From: Mariniphaga sp964559175
Lineage (GTDB): Bacteria; Bacteroidota; Bacteroidia; Bacteroidales; Prolixibacteraceae
Direction of reading: 5' to 3'
Assembly (NCBI GenBank): GCA_964559175.1
Contig: CAZLGT010000001.1
Location: 1-64,000, forward strand
Length of the DNA: 64,000 nucleotides
Part shown: positions 41,907-50,848 of the stretch, in pieces
Layout: the number at the start of each line of letters is the position of its first letter
Position numbering within the stretch: the stretch's first letter is position 1
Made by a program: the position numbers and the translations under genes
The notes under the pieces: generated by a model
Told to the model about the DNA's origin: nothing
Databases searched by the model: none
The model's input: the letters and a program-made list of their open reading frames with translations, nothing else

Positions 41907-42554
41907 ATGACGAAAAACGACATCCGGTTTTTGGTGATTGAAGGAAATATTGGATCGGGTAAAACAACCCTGGCAACCATGCTGGCCGAAGAACTCAATG
42001 CAAAACTCATTTTGGAACAATTTGCCGACAATCCGTTTTTGCCCAAATTTTACAAGGAACCCGACAGGTACTCCTTTCCGCTCGAGCTCTCTTTTTTGGC
42101 CGACAGATACAACCAGATAAAAAAGGAAGTGCTGAACCTCGATCTTTTTCACCCGCTGCTAATTGCTGATTATTATTTTGCAAAAACAGCTATTTTTGCC
42201 CGGAACACACTTAAACCCGACGAATATCACCTTTTCAGGCAAATATTCAACATGGTTTCCGAAAACCTTCCCAAACCCGATTTATACGTGTACCTTCACT
42301 CCGATACCCCAAACCTGCTGCAAAACATAAAAAAGAGAGGAAGGGAATATGAACAAAATATTACGGCTGATTACCTGAACGGAATCAGTGAAGGATATTT
42401 CAGCTACTTCAAACAAATATCCTCATTCCCAGTGCTTATTATCGATGTGAATCAGATTGACTTTGTGGAAAATCCCGATCATTATCACCGGCTGAAGGAG
42501 GTTATTTTTAAAAGCGATTATAAATTTGGGATCAATCGGTCGATTTTGGCCTGA
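41907..42554 (+). CDS. Deoxynucleoside kinase
   Basis: The 215-residue enzyme has the P-loop GNIGSGKTT (about 12-20), a DRY-like element LADRYNQIKKE and LYVYLHSDTPNLLQNIKKRGREYEQNI with the Arg-rich lid. This fits the dNK/dGK family that phosphorylates deoxynucleosides with ATP for nucleotide salvage. The start ATG is 2 bp after the stop of the previous gene. Which base it favours cannot be read from the sequence. Confidence 0.9.
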   Translation: MTKNDIRFLVIEGNIGSGKTTLATMLAEELNAKLILEQFADNPFLPKFYKEPDRYSFPLELSFLADRYNQIKKEVLNLDLFHPLLIADYYFAKTAIFARNTLKPDEYHLFRQIFNMVSENLPKPDLYVYLHSDTPNLLQNIKKRGREYEQNITADYLNGISEGYFSYFKQISSFPVLIIDVNQIDFVENPDHYHRLKEVIFKSDYKFGINRSILA

Positions 42555-42592
42555 TTATGACTTTTTACTATTTCGGATATGAAAAAGCTTGT

Positions 42593-42600
42593 TATTTTTG
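42593..42600 (+). promoter_or_regulatory. -7 box TATTTTTG of the TPR lipoprotein gene
   Basis: TATTTTTG fits TAnnTTTG; the ATG is at 42649. A -33 element is unclear. Confidence 0.4.
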
Positions 42601-42648
42601 TGCGCAGAGGGAAATAATTATATAAATCATTTAATATTACGGTAGGTT

Positions 42649-44403
42649 ATGAGAAATTTTAATTTTAAATCGTTGGTTCTTTTTGTTTTGGCCGTTGTGG
42701 TATTGTCGGGCTGCTCGGGGCTGAACAAAATGAAAAAAAACGCAGATCAGATTCAGTTTAGAGTTACGCCCGAAGTTTTGGAAACGCATGCAGGAGAGGT
42801 GGACTTAACCGTTGACGGCAGGTTTCCGGTGAAATATTTTAACAAAAAAGCTACTTTAACGGCAACACCTGTGCTGAAGCACGCTGCCGGCGAAACTGCT
42901 TTCAGTCCGGTTACTTTACAGGGAGAAAAAGTGCAGGGGAACAACAGGGTAATCAGTTACAATGCAGGAGGTACATTCAGTTACAAAGATGCAGCCGGTT
43001 TTGACACAAACATGCGAAGGTCGGAACTGATTGTGAACATCACTGCCTCGAAAGGAGCAAAAAGTGTTGATTTCGATCCCATTAAAATTGCCGATGGTGT
43101 TATTGCTACCAGTACGATGGTTGCCAATTTTCCAAAACCGGTTATAGGCGTTCGCCGCGAGGCTAACAACACCGGGAAATACGACCCGAACATCGATCCG
43201 TTTCAAAGGGTAGTTCCCGACGAGATGATGGCAGACATACTTTACCTGATTAACCGCGCCAACCTGCGCAATGAAGAGCTTACCAAAGACGACATTATCG
43301 AGTATTTGAATTATACCCAAAAAGCCAACCAGGAAGACCGTATCGACCTGAGAAACATTGAGGTTTCAGCTTATGCTTCACCCGATGGTTCCATTGATTT
43401 CAATACCGAACTGGCCAGCCAGCGAAAAAATACATCTTCTGATTTTCTGGCAGGAAAACTGCGCGAACTGGGCGTTGACTATAACCTGAGAACCCGTTAC
43501 ACACCCGAAGACTGGGACGGTTTTAAAGAACTGGTGGAGCAATCCAATATTCAGGACAAAGAACTGATTCTGCGGGTACTTTCCATGTACACCGATCCGG
43601 AAGTGCGTGAACGTGAAATCAGAAACCTGTCGGAAACTTTTACCGCACTGGCCGATGATATTCTTCCGCAGCTGCGTCGTGCAAAACTGCTTACCAGTGT
43701 TGAACTGATTGGAAAAACCGATGAAGAACTGATGGCACTTGCCAAGTCCGATCCGGCTTCGCTCAATCCGGCTGAATTGCTTTATGCAGCTACTTTGTTC
43801 GAAGATTTGAACGAACAGTTTTCCGTTTACAATTCATTCATCAAAGTATATCCGAACGACTGGCGCGGACCCAACAATGCAGGTTATGTACTGGTGAAAC
43901 AGATGAAATACACCGATGCAAAGCCATTGTTCGAAAAAGCCGAAAGCCTGAAAAATGACGACCCGGTGATTAAAAACAACCTGGGCGCCATTGCCCTTTA
44001 CGAAAATAAAATTGCTGAGGCAGAAACCCTGTTTGGTGCTGCTGCCGGAGCCGGTAAAGAGGTAGATTACAACCTGGGAATTGTGAGCATGAAAAAGGCC
44101 AATTATGACCAGGCAGTGAGGTATTTCAGCGACTTCCAGGATGTAAACTCCGCCCTGGCAAAAATCCTGACTGGCGACAATAATGGCGCATTGAGGGATT
44201 TGGAAGCTTTTGAACGCCCGAATTGCTTTATGAAGGAATACCTGAAAGCAGTTGTTGGCGCCCGTACGGCCCGCGAAAACCTGTTGTTCGACAGCCTCAG
44301 GGCTGCTGTTGAATACAACCCCGAAATGAAAGCCAAAGCAAAAACCGACCTGGAATTTGGCAAATATTTCAACGACCAACGCTTTACAAGCATTGTAAAT
44401 TAA
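42649..44403 (+). CDS. TPR-repeat lipoprotein, hypothetical
   Basis: The 584-residue protein has a lipoprotein signal, VLSGCSG with Cys22 as the lipid-anchored residue. A beta-rich region (about 30-180) is followed by an OmpA-like segment (IEVSAYASPDGSIDFNTELASQR), and tetratricopeptide repeats occupy about 390-540. It should sit on the periplasmic side of a membrane and may scaffold other envelope proteins or bind peptidoglycan. It has its own promoter and terminator. I do not recognise a named family. Confidence 0.82.
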   Translation: MRNFNFKSLVLFVLAVVVLSGCSGLNKMKKNADQIQFRVTPEVLETHAGEVDLTVDGRFPVKYFNKKATLTATPVLKHAAGETAFSPVTLQGEKVQGNNRVISYNAGGTFSYKDAAGFDTNMRRSELIVNITASKGAKSVDFDPIKIADGVIATSTMVANFPKPVIGVRREANNTGKYDPNIDPFQRVVPDEMMADILYLINRANLRNEELTKDDIIEYLNYTQKANQEDRIDLRNIEVSAYASPDGSIDFNTELASQRKNTSSDFLAGKLRELGVDYNLRTRYTPEDWDGFKELVEQSNIQDKELILRVLSMYTDPEVREREIRNLSETFTALADDILPQLRRAKLLTSVELIGKTDEELMALAKSDPASLNPAELLYAATLFEDLNEQFSVYNSFIKVYPNDWRGPNNAGYVLVKQMKYTDAKPLFEKAESLKNDDPVIKNNLGAIALYENKIAEAETLFGAAAGAGKEVDYNLGIVSMKKANYDQAVRYFSDFQDVNSALAKILTGDNNGALRDLEAFERPNCFMKEYLKAVVGARTARENLLFDSLRAAVEYNPEMKAKAKTDLEFGKYFNDQRFTSIVN

Positions 44404-44424
44404 AAATATCAATCGAATTTTAAT

Positions 44425-44460
44425 CAAAGGGTGGCTCATTGTGGCCGCCCTTTGGTTTTT
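44425..44460 (+). terminator. Terminator after the TPR lipoprotein gene
   Basis: AAAGGGTGGC (44426-44435) pairs with GCCGCCCTTT (44444-44453), ten pairs with one G-U, followed by a T-rich run. Confidence 0.75.
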
Positions 44461-44537
44461 ATGACTTTTTCTCTTTCCTGTTTAAAGAGAAAACTGTATT
44501 TTATCCATCTGTTTAAGTAAAAATCAAATTATTTATT

Positions 44538-45908
44538 ATGAAAACTATTAATACTTACATTGAAGAAAACAAAGACCGGTTTCTGGAGGAACTCTTCGGG
44601 CTGTTGCGAATTCCCTCCATCAGTTCCATTAAAGACCACAAAGCGGATATGTACAAGGCTGCTGAGTATTGGAAGAACCTGCTTTTGGAATCGGGGGCCG
44701 ACAAGGCTGAAATTTTTGAGACCGAAGGTAACCCGGTAACTTACGCCGAAAAAATGATTGATCCGGCATTACCCACCGTTTTGGTTTATTCACACATGGA
44801 TGTGATGCCGGTAGATCCCATTGAAAAATGGAAAACAGAACCGTTTGATCCGGAAATCCGCGACGGAAAAATCTGGGGCCGTGGTGCCGACGACGATAAA
44901 GGGCAGGGCATGATGCACGCCAAAGCATTTGAGCTGATGGTGAAAACCGACACGCTTCCGTGCAATGTGAAATTTATGATTGAAGGCGAAGAGGAAATCG
45001 GCTCGCCAAACCTTGGGAAATGGTGCGAAGAACATAAAGAAATGTTGAAAGCTGATGTCATTTTGGTTTCCGATACTTCCATGATTGCCGCCGATATACC
45101 TTCCATTACCACCGGTTTACGCGGGCTGGCCTACTGGCAGGTTGAAGTTACCGGTCCCAGCCGCGATTTACATTCCGGATTGTTTGGCGGAACCGTGGGC
45201 AACCCCATCAATGTGCTTTGCTCCATGATTGACAAAATGGTGGACGAGAAAGGAAAAGTAACCATTCCCGGGTTTTACGATGATGTGCTTGAAGTTTCGG
45301 CGGAAGAACGCGAACTTTTGGGTCGGGCGCCTTTCAACGAAGAAGCCTATAAAAAAGCCATCGGTGTAGAAAAGCTGGCCGGCGAGGAAGGTTTTACGCC
45401 TATGGAACGGACAGGAATCCGTCCTTCGTTCGATGTGTGCGGAATTTGGGGCGGTTACACCGGCGAAGGCGCCAAAACCGTTTTGCCCTCAAAAGCGTTT
45501 GCGAAAATTTCAACCCGGCTGGTTCCCAACCAGGACCACGAAAAAATTGCAGAACTGTTCAAAAACCATTTCGAAAGCATTGCGCCAAAATCGGTAAAAG
45601 TGGAAGTTACACCGCTGCACGGAGGACAGGGCTATGTATGCCCCATCGATTTCCCGGCTTACCAGGCTGCTGAGAAAGCCTATACCGATGTGTATGGAAA
45701 ACGGCCGGTACCGGTTCGCTCGGGCGGAAGCATTCCTATCATCTCCACTTTCGAGCAGGTTCTGGGAATTAAATCGGTGCTGATGGGATTCGGACTTGAG
45801 GATGACGCCATTCACTCGCCCAACGAAAACTACCCGCTGGAACAGTTTTTTAACGGAATTAAAACCATCCCTCTGTTTTACAAGTATTTTGCAGAGATGA
45901 ATAAATAG
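44538..45908 (+). CDS. M20-family dipeptidase
   Basis: The 456-residue protein has the M20 metal-site motifs YSHMDVMPVDP, GRGADDDKGQ with the catalytic and bridging Asp, and MIEGEEEIGSPNL with the catalytic Glu; HSPNENYPLEQ lies near the end. No signal peptide is seen, so it is a cytosolic dipeptidase, close to the CNDP/PepV-like form usual in Bacteroidota. It is an isolated transcription unit that converges with the DUF2490 gene and shares a bidirectional terminator with it. Confidence 0.92.
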   Translation: MKTINTYIEENKDRFLEELFGLLRIPSISSIKDHKADMYKAAEYWKNLLLESGADKAEIFETEGNPVTYAEKMIDPALPTVLVYSHMDVMPVDPIEKWKTEPFDPEIRDGKIWGRGADDDKGQGMMHAKAFELMVKTDTLPCNVKFMIEGEEEIGSPNLGKWCEEHKEMLKADVILVSDTSMIAADIPSITTGLRGLAYWQVEVTGPSRDLHSGLFGGTVGNPINVLCSMIDKMVDEKGKVTIPGFYDDVLEVSAEERELLGRAPFNEEAYKKAIGVEKLAGEEGFTPMERTGIRPSFDVCGIWGGYTGEGAKTVLPSKAFAKISTRLVPNQDHEKIAELFKNHFESIAPKSVKVEVTPLHGGQGYVCPIDFPAYQAAEKAYTDVYGKRPVPVRSGGSIPIISTFEQVLGIKSVLMGFGLEDDAIHSPNENYPLEQFFNGIKTIPLFYKYFAEMNK

Positions 45909-45922
45909 CTTTATTCGAATTG

Positions 45923-45953
45923 TTCAGCTGGTGACACTGCGTCACCAGCTGAA
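45923..45953. terminator. Bidirectional terminator between convergent genes
   Basis: TTCAGCTGGTGAC (45923-45935) and GTCACCAGCTGAA (45941-45953) are perfect 13-bp arms around a 5-base loop, with T-rich flanks on both sides. It serves the M20 gene on + and the DUF2490 gene on -. Confidence 0.85.
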
Positions 45954-45965
45954 TTATTTTTAGAA

Positions 45966-46604
45966 TCAAAACTTAAGCCGGTAGTCGATACCCAAAATGT
46001 GAATGGAAGCTTTATCCGTGAAATAGTCGTGCATCCGGTAATAAACACTGATGCGGTGCGGGCCACCGAGTTTCCTTGTAAATCCCGCATCCAACCGTGA
46101 TTTTCGAATTTCATTTTTTGTTAGATTCTGAAACAGCTCGTAACTCACAAACGGGTCTGTTTTAATACCTTTTATGTTGTATTCCATTTTCAGTCGCGGC
46201 CTGAAATAATTGTCCTGTTCTTCTTCGCTCATGTCGGAGTAGTTGGTAAACCTGCCTCGCAATGTGGCTTCAAACCGTCCGAATTCATGCCCCAGGTGCG
46301 TGTCGAAGGCATAGCGGTAATAATTCTCATTGCCCTTGTCTTTTACCTCGGTGCTAATCCGGTATGCTCCGGCGAACTTTAAAAAAGAAAAAGGCTCATA
46401 ACTCAGTTTGGCCTGAACAAGGTATTCATCGGGCTTAAACTGATCCTGGAGTCTGATTTCGGGTGTCACACTAAATGCAAACCGTTTCAGAAAATCTTTC
46501 CTGAATTCCAGTTCAATCCAGGTGCCGAACTTTTCTGTTTTTGCCTGTGCAGCTGGTGCCGACAATACAAATATCGCTATCAAAAGAATAACCCTTCTCA
46601 TCAT
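45966..46604 (-). CDS. DUF2490 family exported protein
   Basis: The 212-residue product has a signal peptide (VILLIAIFVLSAPAAQAK). It then has amphipathic beta strands with aromatic residues (YRYAFDTHLGHEFGRFEATLRGRFTNYSD, end KF), a pattern of a small outer-membrane beta barrel. DUF2490 is found often beside DUF4956 membrane proteins, as here. The start overlaps the stop of that gene by four bases (ATGA), so translation is coupled. Function unknown. Confidence 0.82.
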   Translation of the reverse strand: MMRRVILLIAIFVLSAPAAQAKTEKFGTWIELEFRKDFLKRFAFSVTPEIRLQDQFKPDEYLVQAKLSYEPFSFLKFAGAYRISTEVKDKGNENYYRYAFDTHLGHEFGRFEATLRGRFTNYSDMSEEEQDNYFRPRLKMEYNIKGIKTDPFVSYELFQNLTKNEIRKSRLDAGFTRKLGGPHRISVYYRMHDYFTDKASIHILGIDYRLKF

Positions 46605-47233
46605 TTTGTCTCCATTTTTGAATGGCCGTTGTTGTCGAAATATATGGTAATTTGTGCCATCTTGCGTTTGTAATTGATTTGTTCCACGTGGTATCGTTTT
46701 ACTTTAAATCCTGTGCGTATCTCCAAATCTTCGAGCAGCAGGGCTTCGTTCTCTCTGTGTAAATTTTCAATTTTATTATAAATAATTACCACTGAGTTTT
46801 CCTGCCGCATCATCAGAATGTTTTCCAGTCCCCACAATGCTCCTATGAGCAATATGTTTACAAATGCGAGTTCCAGATATCCCAGGTATTCTTTTGATAA
46901 TGCGTTGATTACCGAAACGGCAATAATAATAAAAAGGTAGGTCATTTCTTTGGGGGGAATGGTATCGGTTCGGTACCTGATGATTCCGAAAATGGCAAAT
47001 AACCCCAGAGCAAATCCCAGTTCAAGAGTCACGCTTTCAAGCAAATACACCAGAAAAAATACGGCAATGCTAATGGCAAAGTAGCTGAAATAGAATTCTT
47101 TCCGTTTGCTGATACGTGCATACAGAAGCACTACGATAATAAAAGTTGCCACAAGATTAAACGCAAACCGGAGTGTTAAGGTGGTTAAATTATCAATCTG
47201 GCTAGCCGTAATAATGGTTAGTTGTTCAAGCAT
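46601..47233 (-). CDS. DUF4956 family inner-membrane protein
   Basis: The 210-residue protein has four or so hydrophobic segments in its first 140 residues (for example FNLVATFIIVVLLYARI and FAISIAVFFLVYLLESV) and a soluble end of about 70 residues with alternating charged strands (FKVKRYHVEQINYKRKMAQITIYF). A conserved RYRTDTIPPKEMTYLF loop lies between helices. DUF4956 proteins are linked to polyphosphate-related VTC-like or polymer-associated genes in some genomes; no such gene is seen here. The gene heads a two-gene operon with DUF2490. Confidence 0.82.
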   Translation of the reverse strand: MLEQLTIITASQIDNLTTLTLRFAFNLVATFIIVVLLYARISKRKEFYFSYFAISIAVFFLVYLLESVTLELGFALGLFAIFGIIRYRTDTIPPKEMTYLFIIIAVSVINALSKEYLGYLELAFVNILLIGALWGLENILMMRQENSVVIIYNKIENLHRENEALLLEDLEIRTGFKVKRYHVEQINYKRKMAQITIYFDNNGHSKMETK

Positions 47234-47329
47234 TTTTTTTATTTTACATTACCCTTTTAATAAAATTGCAACAAAAATGTAAAAATTTATTCATAATCAA
47301 TTCATTCACCCGGTGAAATTTCAAGAGTT

Positions 47330-47347
47330 GTTCTGTTGTGTTCTGTT
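47330..47347 (+). promoter_or_regulatory. Direct repeat GTTCTGTT before the GH67 gene
   Basis: GTTCTGTT occurs at 47330-47337 and 47340-47347, period 10 bp. It lies 22 bp before the -7 box TATTTTTG at 47370-47377. A direct repeat at one helix turn could bind an activator. Confidence 0.35.
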
Positions 47348-47369
47348 TTTCTCTTCTCAATCAAAAAAC

Positions 47370-47377
47370 TATTTTTG
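47370..47377 (+). promoter_or_regulatory. -7 box TATTTTTG of the GH67 gene
   Basis: TATTTTTG matches TAnnTTTG; the ATG is 23 bp further on. No -33 TTTG is evident, which fits an activator-dependent promoter. Confidence 0.45.
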
Positions 47378-47400
47378 TTGTAAACTAAAAAATCTGTGAT

Positions 47401-49539
47401 ATGAAAACATTCTTTGGGGTTATCTTTTTGTTTTGCACTCTCTCTGTTTTTTCAGAAGATGGATACGATTTATGGCTAAGATATGCACCTGTTGAAAATG
47501 TTAATTTACAAAAGACCTACCGGAGTCAGGTGAAAAGTATTGCTTTTAATGCGAAAACGCCCACTTTAGAGGCGGCTAAAAGTGAGCTAAAAACCGGCCT
47601 TTCAAAAATGTTGGGAATAAATCCCTCATTCACAGATAATTTAAAAAGCGATGGTAGCTTGATGATTGGATTATCTAATGCCTGTGAAACCATAAAAAAC
47701 AATACTGACGAGCAGGAACTCATGACCATTGGCAATGAAGGTTTCATTTTAAGGGAAACAATGGAAAACCAACTGATGATCACCGCAAACACCGATATTG
47801 GCCTGCTTTACGGTGTATTCCGGTTTTTACAGATTTTGCAGCAGGAGCTGCCCTTGTCGGGATTAAATGTGGTTGATGCACCCAAAACGCAGGTTCGGAT
47901 TCTGAATCACTGGGATAACCTGAATCGCACGGTGGAGCGCGGTTACGCCGGCTTTTCGCTTTGGGACTGGTTTCGCCTGCCCGAAGTCATTCATCCGCAA
48001 TACATCGACTATGCCCGTGCAAATGCTTCCATTGGAATAAATGGCACTGCACTCACCAATGTAAATGCTAATGCACAGATTTTAACGCCGGTTTATCTTG
48101 AAAAGGTGAAGGCGCTGGCCGATGTTTTTCGTCCTTACGGAATAAAAGTTTACCTCACGGCACGGTTCAGTGCTCCCATCGAGCTGGATAACCTGCCCGT
48201 TGCCGACCCGCTCGACCCGCAGGTGCAGGAATGGTGGAAAAAGAAAGCCGCAGAAATTTACAGCTATATTCCCGATTTTGGTGGTTTTTTGGTGAAAGCC
48301 GATTCAGAGGGGCAGCCCGGACCGCATAACTACAACCGCAATCATGCGCAGGGTGCCAACATGCTGGCCGATGCTGTGGCCCCGCACGGCGGAATTGTTA
48401 TGTGGCGCGCATTTGTGTATGACCAGCATGTGCCCGAAGACCGCACCAAACAGGCTTATAATGAATTTATGCCGGTTGACGGGGAATTTCGCGATAATGT
48501 AATTCTTCAGGTGAAAAACGGGCCGCTCGACTTTCAGCCTCGAGAGCCGTTTCATCCGTTGTTTGGAGGAATGGAGAAAACCAACATCATGCCGGAATTT
48601 CAGATTACCCAGGAATACCTCGGCTTTTCAACCCATCTGGTTTATCTTGCTCCCTTGTATGAAGAATGTCTTCAGTCAGATACCTGGGCAAATGGAGAAG
48701 GCTCTACCGTTGCCAAAACCATCGATGGTTCACTTTTTGGGCAGAAACTTACCGGAATGGCAGGTGTTTCAAACATTGGCACCGATCGCAACTGGACGGG
48801 TCATCCGTTTGGGCAGGCCAACTGGTTTGCGTTTGGACGGCTGGCCTGGAATCCGTACCTCGGTTCTCGTGAAATAGCAGACGAATGGATAAAAATGACA
48901 TTTACCAAAAACCACTCATTTGTTGAACCGGTAACTGAAATGATGCTCGCTTCCCGCGAAACCACCGTGAATTATATGACTCCGCTGGGTTTGCACCATA
49001 TTATGGCTGCCGGTCATCACCACGGGCCCGGCCCATGGGTGGATGGACGGCGCCCCGACTGGACAGCTGTGTATTACCACCGGGCCACCAGCCAAGAAAT
49101 TGGCTTTGACCGGACCCTGTCTGGAAGCAATGCCGTGGGGCAATACCACCAGCCTGTTGCCGATATGTTTGGAAATATCGAAACCTGTCCCGAAGAGTAT
49201 CTTCTTTGGTTTCACCGTGTGCCCTGGGACTATCGTCTGAAATCGGGCAATACCCTCTGGGACGAGATGGCTTTCCGTTACAACCAGGGAGTGAATGAAG
49301 CGCGTGCCATGCAGGAGGAATGGCATTTGCTGGCAGATTATGTTGACGGCCAGCGGTTCAAATATGTGCAGTCGTTACTGGAAATTCAGACCAAAGAAGC
49401 AGCCTGGTGGCGCGATGCCTGCCTGCTTTACTTTCAAACGTTTTCAAATATGCCGATTCCCGACGGAGTGGAAAAACCGGTAAAAACACTAGAGTATTTT
49501 ATGGGCATTAATGAGTTGTATATGCCAGGCCATCACTGA
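47401..49539 (+). CDS. Alpha-glucuronidase, glycoside hydrolase family 67, exported
   Basis: The 712-residue enzyme has a signal peptide (FFGVIFLFCTLSVFS) and an N-terminal domain of about 130 residues. The GH67 barrel then shows ADSEGQPGPHNYNR (catalytic acid Glu), DGEFRDNVILQVKNGPLDFQPREPF (catalytic Asp and Glu) and MAAGHHHGPGPW. It removes 4-O-methyl-glucuronic acid from ends of glucuronoxylan oligomers, normally after xylanase action. It stands alone with its own promoter region, 28 kb from the CE15 esterase. The two enzymes act on neighbouring bonds of the same glucuronic acid side group. Length is normal. Confidence 0.95.
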   Translation: MKTFFGVIFLFCTLSVFSEDGYDLWLRYAPVENVNLQKTYRSQVKSIAFNAKTPTLEAAKSELKTGLSKMLGINPSFTDNLKSDGSLMIGLSNACETIKNNTDEQELMTIGNEGFILRETMENQLMITANTDIGLLYGVFRFLQILQQELPLSGLNVVDAPKTQVRILNHWDNLNRTVERGYAGFSLWDWFRLPEVIHPQYIDYARANASIGINGTALTNVNANAQILTPVYLEKVKALADVFRPYGIKVYLTARFSAPIELDNLPVADPLDPQVQEWWKKKAAEIYSYIPDFGGFLVKADSEGQPGPHNYNRNHAQGANMLADAVAPHGGIVMWRAFVYDQHVPEDRTKQAYNEFMPVDGEFRDNVILQVKNGPLDFQPREPFHPLFGGMEKTNIMPEFQITQEYLGFSTHLVYLAPLYEECLQSDTWANGEGSTVAKTIDGSLFGQKLTGMAGVSNIGTDRNWTGHPFGQANWFAFGRLAWNPYLGSREIADEWIKMTFTKNHSFVEPVTEMMLASRETTVNYMTPLGLHHIMAAGHHHGPGPWVDGRRPDWTAVYYHRATSQEIGFDRTLSGSNAVGQYHQPVADMFGNIETCPEEYLLWFHRVPWDYRLKSGNTLWDEMAFRYNQGVNEARAMQEEWHLLADYVDGQRFKYVQSLLEIQTKEAAWWRDACLLYFQTFSNMPIPDGVEKPVKTLEYFMGINELYMPGHH

Positions 49540-49561
49540 TTTGTGATACAGCAGCCGTTTT

Positions 49562-50836
49562 TCAGTTTGTTTCAGCCAGTATTTCAGGCTCCCAGATGAT
49601 TTGTTGCAGCTCGCCCATCAGGGAGTCTTTCAGCATAATATATTCCGCCATTCGGGTTTCATGCACAGGTTCAACAGGAGGTGCTTCAACTTTTAGCGGG
49701 TCAACCGGCGTCCCGTTTTTGAATACCCGGAAGTCGAGGTGTGGCCCGGTGGATAGTCCGGTTGATCCAACGTAGCCAATAACCTGGCCTTGATTTACGC
49801 GCGAACCCTGAACTACTCCCGGGGCAAATCCCTGAAGGTGCATGTAAACCGTTGTGTAAACCGAATTGTGTTTGATGCGTAAATAATTTCCGCCACCACC
49901 GGCCTGGTAGGCGCGGGTAATTACAGTGCCATCGCCGATGGTTTTAACCGGCGTGCCTGACGGTGCAGCGTAGTCCACTCCATGATGAGGACGCCGGATA
50001 CGTAAAACAGGGTGCATGCGACTGTGCGAGAATCGCGAACTGATGCGGAAAAAATCGAGCGGGGCTTTCAGGAAAGCTTTCCGCAGACTGTTTCCTTCTT
50101 CATCGAAATAGTCGAACCGGTCGTCCTGAAAAAAACGGAAAGCGTAATTCTCTTTTCCGATGTGATCGAACTGGACGGCATATATTTCGCCAATACCAAT
50201 GGACGCGGAATCCACAAACAGTTCATCGTAAATCACACGGAAGCGATCGCCACGCTGAATGGCAAAAAAGTCGATGCTCCAGGCAAAAATGTCGGATAAC
50301 CGCAACGCCAGCATGGGGTCTAATCCATTGTCGGTCATAGTGTTCCATAGGGAAGACTCGATTTCTCCATGCGCGGCACGCAACCTGGAATGTATCTCTT
50401 TCTCTCCCCGGTAAACCCGCAGCGAATCGAACAGTTCAAACACATAGTAGTCGGTGGCTGAATTTTCGTACACAAAATACCGGGCTTCGGCCAGTGAATC
50501 TGGCGTTTGAAAAATGGTATAGTTGTTACCTCTCCTGATTCTCCGAACATCAAAAACATCTTTCGATTGCCTTGCTATCTGATCGATAATGCCCATGCCA
50601 ACCCCGTATCCATTTAATATGTGGCTTAAATGCTGGTTGGGGCGGATCGTTCCCTCTTCAATTTGAAATGAATCAACAGGCAACCCATATTTTAAAGCAG
50701 GCTCTGGAGGAACAATGGTATCGGTTTCAATTTTTTCAGCGGCTTTTCTGTTGCGTTTTTGATTGCAGGAAAATGAAATTCCTGCAATTCCGACAATAAG
50801 AAGAAGTAAAAAACCTAAACGTATCTTTTTTTTCAT
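49562..50836 (-). CDS. M23-family LytM-type peptidase
   Basis: The 424-residue protein begins with a hydrophobic signal LGFLLLLIVGIAGISFSC; Cys24 could be a lipid attachment site, though the box is imperfect. Long helical and beta regions follow, then the peptidase_M23 core with RRPHHGVDYAAPSGTPV (metal-binding His and Asp), TVYMHLQGFAPG and HLDFRVFKNG. These enzymes cut peptide bridges of peptidoglycan. All metal ligands are present. It lies 12 bp behind the YitT gene on the same strand. Confidence 0.9.
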   Translation of the reverse strand: MKKKIRLGFLLLLIVGIAGISFSCNQKRNRKAAEKIETDTIVPPEPALKYGLPVDSFQIEEGTIRPNQHLSHILNGYGVGMGIIDQIARQSKDVFDVRRIRRGNNYTIFQTPDSLAEARYFVYENSATDYYVFELFDSLRVYRGEKEIHSRLRAAHGEIESSLWNTMTDNGLDPMLALRLSDIFAWSIDFFAIQRGDRFRVIYDELFVDSASIGIGEIYAVQFDHIGKENYAFRFFQDDRFDYFDEEGNSLRKAFLKAPLDFFRISSRFSHSRMHPVLRIRRPHHGVDYAAPSGTPVKTIGDGTVITRAYQAGGGGNYLRIKHNSVYTTVYMHLQGFAPGVVQGSRVNQGQVIGYVGSTGLSTGPHLDFRVFKNGTPVDPLKVEAPPVEPVHETRMAEYIMLKDSLMGELQQIIWEPEILAETN

Positions 50837-50848
50837 TCGAATTTCAAT

